Positions 54,701 through 61,382 of a stretch of 64,000 bases of DNA are shown here, piece after piece. The translations under genes and the position numbers were made by a program. The stretch comes from Trichobilharzia regenti. Lineage: Eukaryota; Platyhelminthes; Trematoda; Strigeidida; Schistosomatidae. The stretch lies in assembly GCA_944472135.2 (NCBI GenBank), contig OX235265.1, forward strand, positions 42,195,459-42,259,458, in the 5' to 3' direction. Below the pieces are notes generated by a model, which searched no databases, was not told the origin of the DNA, and was given only the letters and a program-made list of their open reading frames with translations. Numbering within the stretch: position 1 is the stretch's first letter; the number at the start of each line of letters is the position of its first letter.

Positions 54701-56413
54701 TTAGATTTTACCGTCGATTGATTGGACCGAAGTGCTTGGTCTCAGGTTGACATGTCGGCTTCTTGTGCAGATGCTTCGACGATGTCTGGGCATTTAATTC
54801 GAATTTAATTGGTGGATGGTGACTAGCAGTAGAATCCAGGATAAAGCGCATTTCGTCCTACTTGGGACTCGTCAACTGGACATGCTTGCATTTCCTAATG
54901 AGTGATGATGTTCCCACCGAGGTTCGAACCCAGTGCCCATAGTTTCAAACGCCAAAGCGATATCCACGTCATCACTCACTAGTACATCCAGCTGACGAGT
55001 CACAAATAGGACGAAGTGCACATCCTGGATTCCACTGCTAGTCACCACCCACCAATTAAATTCCATTTTATTTTTCATTTCTTACAGTAAGGAATATTCG
55101 TCGGTGGCACGGCGGTAGAATACTTGCTGACTTCGCATGTAGTCCGAGGTTCGATCTCCGGCCGACGTACTTCTTTACCCTACTGAGCCAGTAATAAGAC
55201 TGGTAAAGAGGGAAGATTGGGCATGAGGCTAGCGACCCCATCCCGTAGAGATTAGCACCATGGCTACTAAAACTTCAAACCTCTAGCTTGAAGCCTTATG
55301 TTCCACTAGGAACGTTAGGGAATGAAAAAAAATTGTAGAGAATGAGAAGCAAATCCATGAAATTCAACCTCTTTTCTCACTTTTTAAATTTTGCTCGCTT
55401 CATAGACTAATGTTGAAACATCAGAAAAGCAAGTTATACGACTTACTCAGTCGATTGTCGAACGAGAAACTGAAAATCGTGAACTTGTAGAACGATTATC
55501 TAAAACAGAATGTGACCTGAAGTCTACGTCGAAAAGTCAAGAAACACTTATCAAAGAGATAGAGAAGACAAAGGTATGATTAATTGCCTTATTAATTAAT
55601 GCTTGTCTCAAAGTTTGTTTTACATTATTTGTGTTAATGACCCACATTAGTTAGAAATTATTTTCAATCATTTTTAACCATACTTAAGTTTAATATGGAC
55701 ATAGTATAATTGTCGAAATATATTATTATCAATTAATATTATTCATTAGTCGTCTATTTTAAGGTATTTCAACATTTTGTTGTCACCTTACTCTGTTTGC
55801 CAATACTAGTCCATAAATTATGTTCGTAAAATTATACTTCTGCTGGTTTTAAGACTGCATATGAGTGTTTTCGAATTATGTCTCTTCGATTGGTCACGGT
55901 ATAATCGCGTGACTAATGCTTTTTGTGCATATATTTATATATACGGGTCATGCTCAGCATCTGGTCTTTGGTTTAATGCAGACTGGTGCCTCACCACCAC
56001 ATTGCACTCTGAATTGATCTTAGGTAGTTGGAGGCAATAAGCAGCATACCCTGACTAACCTAGGTTTCATGCTTGTTAGTACGCGTCAGCAAGGTATGTC
56101 TGCAGCCATGAAGGAACTCATTTTTTTGCCTCTGAGATTCAAACCCACGTCATTATGTTCTGTAGTTAGAGACGTAACCAATTTACCTTGCATCAAACCA
56201 GAGAATGGACACATGACATTGGTTTTTGCCCTAGTGACTAATCAAAGTATTCACTGCAGTTTTACAGAAGGTCAACTGTGATTCAAAAAGCTCAGTGGTA
56301 ATGTCTGTGATTGCAACACATAGTGATGCGGGTTCGAATCTCGGGAGGGAAATGAGTTGCTTCAAGGTTGAAGATACGCCTTGCTGACAAGTATCACCAA
56401 GCACGAAACGTAG

Positions 56414-56463
<50 letters not shown>

Positions 56464-59400
56464 CTTAACATTGTTTTTGTAATAGTATTCTATGTTAATT
56501 ATGCCTAGGCTGATATGGAGATATTGGTTGGTGAAACACAACGACTTCAGGCGGAGATAAATTCTTCCTATGGAAAACAAAGTGAATTAGTTAGACGTGT
56601 AGCTGACAGTGAAAAAGAGCTTACAAGTGTGCGTGATCAGTGCTCTTCAAAAGAACAAGAACGAGCAGAGTTACTTAAAGAATACAGGTTTGTTTACACA
56701 TTTAGTTATTTATCTTCAAAATGCATATTTACATTTCATAAATATCGGTAAATTTTGATGACTATTTTCGTATCTATTCATTATTCACTCCATTATGGAT
56801 AAGATTTTATTTTGATAAATCACACAGTGTTGTATAATAATATTAACTGATGACGTTTCGAGCACAAACTATTGCTCATAATCATATCAAGTTGCTCATA
56901 AACTTACATCTCTGGCTTCTTACTAATCTAATGAGAACAATAAATACAATGGTGTATGTTTTAATCTTACCACCGTTGTCGGTACATACTGTATTCCAGC
57001 AGCACCGATTTATTCACCATTCTCAGATGCTTATAGAGATTGGTGAATGTTTCTGAAGGCCCTGAAGTGCCAAAAGTGTCTTATAAAAAGTCATCAGCAT
57101 AAAGTCAATTAAAATTATAGTTTAAGATACTTATAATATGATGGAGTTCTGAGGGCGATGTCGTACTGCTGGTGGGCTAAGGAGTAAGAACAGAAGACAA
57201 GGGCCAGGAAACAGATCGTTTTTTAAGGAAATCAACACATATTTATAGATTTTCGTGTACATGTTATGGATTATTGTTAGCAGAAAAACACAGTCCTCTG
57301 ATTGGATGTTTCTCACAGAAAGTTAACCTTGCATCTCTTTGTGAATGTTTCTTGAATGTCAGATCATCTATATGTTAACTGTATCTGACTACGCAAAGGC
57401 TTTATTCTCATTTTTCACACGACCAATATTGGGGACATAAACATTGACGTAAATTAGTGTCCACCAATTCTGGTTAACAGCTAGCTCTCACCATAGTAGG
57501 AGTAACGTGCTCTCCGCGGACGAGCATCAAGCCAGTTGTTCTACGTTCTCGTTGTGAAAATCATCTTTTGAACATCCTAGTCAGAAATTCAGGCACGTTT
57601 GGCATATATTTCGTACCTGCCAAGTCTGAAATGATTCTACAAGGTCGGTGTGCACCGAAGCTCAGTTTAAGCATATAGAAGGAAGTGACTGATTGTGTGT
57701 ATAACCTAACTTATCTAGGAAGTTTCACTAGTAGTAATCAACTCTAGTTGCTGAGCAAATCTCATGGAGGATGAGGAAGGCTCGTTTGCCATTTATTCAC
57801 TTACGTCATTTTCGATGCAGGTATAATATTCACTTATCCATCAACAGAATGTGTGTTCTGTACAGCTGTTACTTCTGTTCAGCCATAGAGTTGATACAAG
57901 ATTTTTCTAGTCATAGGTATCTTCGTTCACCTACTCTTGCTGTATATTACGACTATTAATTTTTTGCCTTCCGAGTGGAGCATAAGGCTTCAACTGCACA
58001 TGCGCGATTCTCTGTCATCACTGCCAGTGTAAGTTATAACCGCGTTGGGTATTGATAGGAATCAGGTTAAAATAATAATCATATTATGATTCATCATGTG
58101 ATTGGATAACAGTAAAATTTCATCTTTCTTTCATCTTGGTCTTGATCAAATCGTCAACCAATCAGAATATTCATTTGTCGCTTACTTCAGCCGAATATCC
58201 TATCAATTCGCGCAATCTATTTCAGTTGCCCTGGGCCGATTTTTATGTGGTAAATATATATATATATAACTTACTTCTTACCAATAAAAGTGTATCCTAA
58301 CTATCACAGGGGAGTATGTGTCTTCTGGCATTTACGTGGCTCAGAAAAGCAGTAGGTACCACGGACAAATAAGCGTAACTAGCATATCAATTGAATAGTT
58401 TGTGGTGAGAGCAGGCTGCTAGCCAATCGGTAGACATTAATTTACGTCAATGTCTAGGTCACTAATATTGTCCGTGAGAAAATATGAACAAGGCTGATTC
58501 AACAACCAATCACAGCAGACTTAACGTGGGCAAATAAGATTCGCAAATGTATGGCTTAACTTTCCGAGAAACCAGAAACAACCAATCAGAAGACTATGTT
58601 TGTCTGCTTAAATAAGCTATAATAATGCACATGAAATATATATAAATGCGTGCTGATTTCCGTAATAAAACGATCTGTTGCCGGCCCTTGTCTTCTGTTG
58701 TTACAAGTTCATTGTGTCAGTGTTACTTAACCCACACATAATTCCACTCGGTCATATCAGCAGCTGTCAGCGCGATCATGTCAGTTGGCGACATAGATCA
58801 TAACAGCTATACAGTGTTAATGTAAAGAAGGAATATCGCTTGATGAGTTTATGAAGCTTTGTCACTTAAGGTGTCTAGAACAAGAAGAAATTAGACAAAG
58901 AAGCCTCCCTTCATCAACAGATTTTACCACAGTAATACACATGTAATGTATCTTAACCATAATTACGAATTGTTTACTTATTTTCTCTTGCATTCAACAC
59001 AGGACCCTTGCATTTCAGCTAGATGAAAAGGTAACACTGATTAATCGTTTGGAAAATCAACTCAAAGACTTGGATCAAATACGTTCTGTTCAAGAGAAAG
59101 AATTGTCAGAGTTACGTGAACAATCACAAAAGTTAAAAAATGAATGTAGTAATTATGCTCAAGTTGTACAATCACTAGAAGTACAGGTAGATATACTATT
59201 TAACATTCATTACAGCTTGCTTTTGATTTTTCAAATTTTGCTCCTTGCATATATTTAGCTGTTCAGATGATACCTACTTCTCAATATCCCACAAAGTTCT
59301 AGACATCTGTTGTATTTTCTAGGCTCGCGTCGTGATTGAAATGAATATTTCAATTAATAAACTTATCAATATAAACATTGGACCCATTGGAGTATATCAT

Positions 59401-61341
59401 CGATTGAATTGAAATCCTGTAAGCAGTCAGTCAAAATCTCTATAAACCAATACTCGAATGTCAATGAGACCTCACTAGCCACTGGCCTTATTCCGTAGTT
59501 AGTTACCTGGGATCTGGTGAGAAGTCTTGACCAGTAAAATACAGCAGGTCGGGCGTGAGGACAAATACTCGCCGATAATATTGGCTGGTGCCAGTCGCGC
59601 TATTTCGTGAATTGGCAGAAGTTGGAATACAATGGCTGACCATTGCATTGGGTTCCAGTGGCTTAATGGTCTACGAGCTCACCTTTGAGCCGGAAGGTCA
59701 TGGACTTGACCTCCCGTGGGTGGGTGCGTACTGATGAGGAGTCCCAAACTAGACGGACACAAGAGGTGTCCAGCACTTCCTGCAGGTTTTCCTAGAGTTC
59801 TCTAACCTATGTCAGCTCATGATGAAATCCTCCAACCAATCAATCAAAATCCCCACAAATCAATACTTGAATAACAAATTCAAAATGTTGAGAAAAAAGA
59901 TGAATCAACCCAAACGATTACGTAACTCATTAATCCATCTAACGGAAAGTAGATAAATGCATTTCTTAGCCTTCATTGTGTTCAGGCTTCATTGTGTAGA
60001 CTACTCAGTTGCGCAAAAATGTAGGTATTACAATGGTTTTTAATAGAATGAATAAATTGATGCCTTTACACTGATAGTGAGAAATTCATTTTACCTTCCG
60101 GTCAGGTAAACAGAAAATTCTGTTTTTTTAATTGTAACATTTCAAATACGATAGATATTATATAACTATTTCCATAAAAGAAATATCTAAAAATTAGGGA
60201 TATATATATAATAATTACGTAATCATTTATTCTGTTGTAAATCAAGATTTTAAAAAATCTTTAACTGACTGACTTATTCCATAACTAATTTTTAAGAGCA
60301 AGGGAAGCTGGTGACTGCTTATGCAGTTGCCTGATTTTTGCCTTTAACCCTATTTAGCAATCTTCCAAATCTCTGAACGTTATGTGTATTTTGATAGGCT
60401 TTTTGAGATCATAACAATTTGTTTCATTTTCCGTTTCGTCTCATTCAAGATTGTTCTTGATAGTAATTGTTTCAATATATTGATCTGGATAATATTATAT
60501 TGTTTTTAATTTGTTGGTTCTCGTCAGCTGTATACCATCTAAAACAATTATATATATATATACAGTGAGCCACTCATTTGGTAAAGACAAACCAATCTCA
60601 TCAGCTGGGATACCTTCTGTCTAAATCAGCATTTTAATTCACTTTGTCTTTTTCAAAGAAAATTTGAAAATCCTTTTCACTGATATTCTCAAAGAACCTA
60701 CATTTGCATTGATTGAGTTGCAATGAGTAGTAGTCTTTTAGACATTTTGATGATATTGTAGAGTATCTAACTACCAGCAATCTTTAAAGAGGGTGTTTAG
60801 ATGTTGAACGTTTTTGCTTAGATGTTGTCTTATCAACAAAAAAATATTGAAATTTAGTTACCGTGGTCAACTCTTGCCATGATGAGTTATACAACCATTC
60901 AAGGAAATCAGTTAAATGTGAACGCTTGTATACTTGCTTTTCAATGAATGAATGTATTTCTTCTGATTAAAGCTTAATTCCACACTGTATTTTTGGTACA
61001 AGTATGGAATTTTCAGCATGTGATATCGGGAGCCCAAATTTTGCAGGGTGACCATAGATATCAGGTGTTCGTCGGCAGGGGATCGAACCTCGGACCATGT
61101 GCATGGTCGGCGAGATTCCTAACCACTGTACCACCGACGCACAGTTGCAGTACTGGAAATGCAACTTTTCACAAACCTTGAATAATGAATCCCTAAATTC
61201 CAACATAAGTCATAAATCTGTCGAAGATAAATCTGCATGTGTGTCCTCCAAAATTAAGTATGCGCTGAAGATGTGTTGTCTTAAAATATAATGAAAGTTT
61301 CTCAACTAAACCATCTAGCTTAAAGAACACAACTACGCCAA

Positions 61342-61382
<41 letters not shown>

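Larger units (their letters stand above)
54695..55070. mobile_element. second copy of the composite Sm-alpha-like element
   Basis: 54695-54810 matches 45471-45590. A minus SINE copy (about 54810-54960) meets a truncated plus copy (about 54960-55070). Box B on the minus strand is GGTTCGAACCTCGG. Confidence 0.82.
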
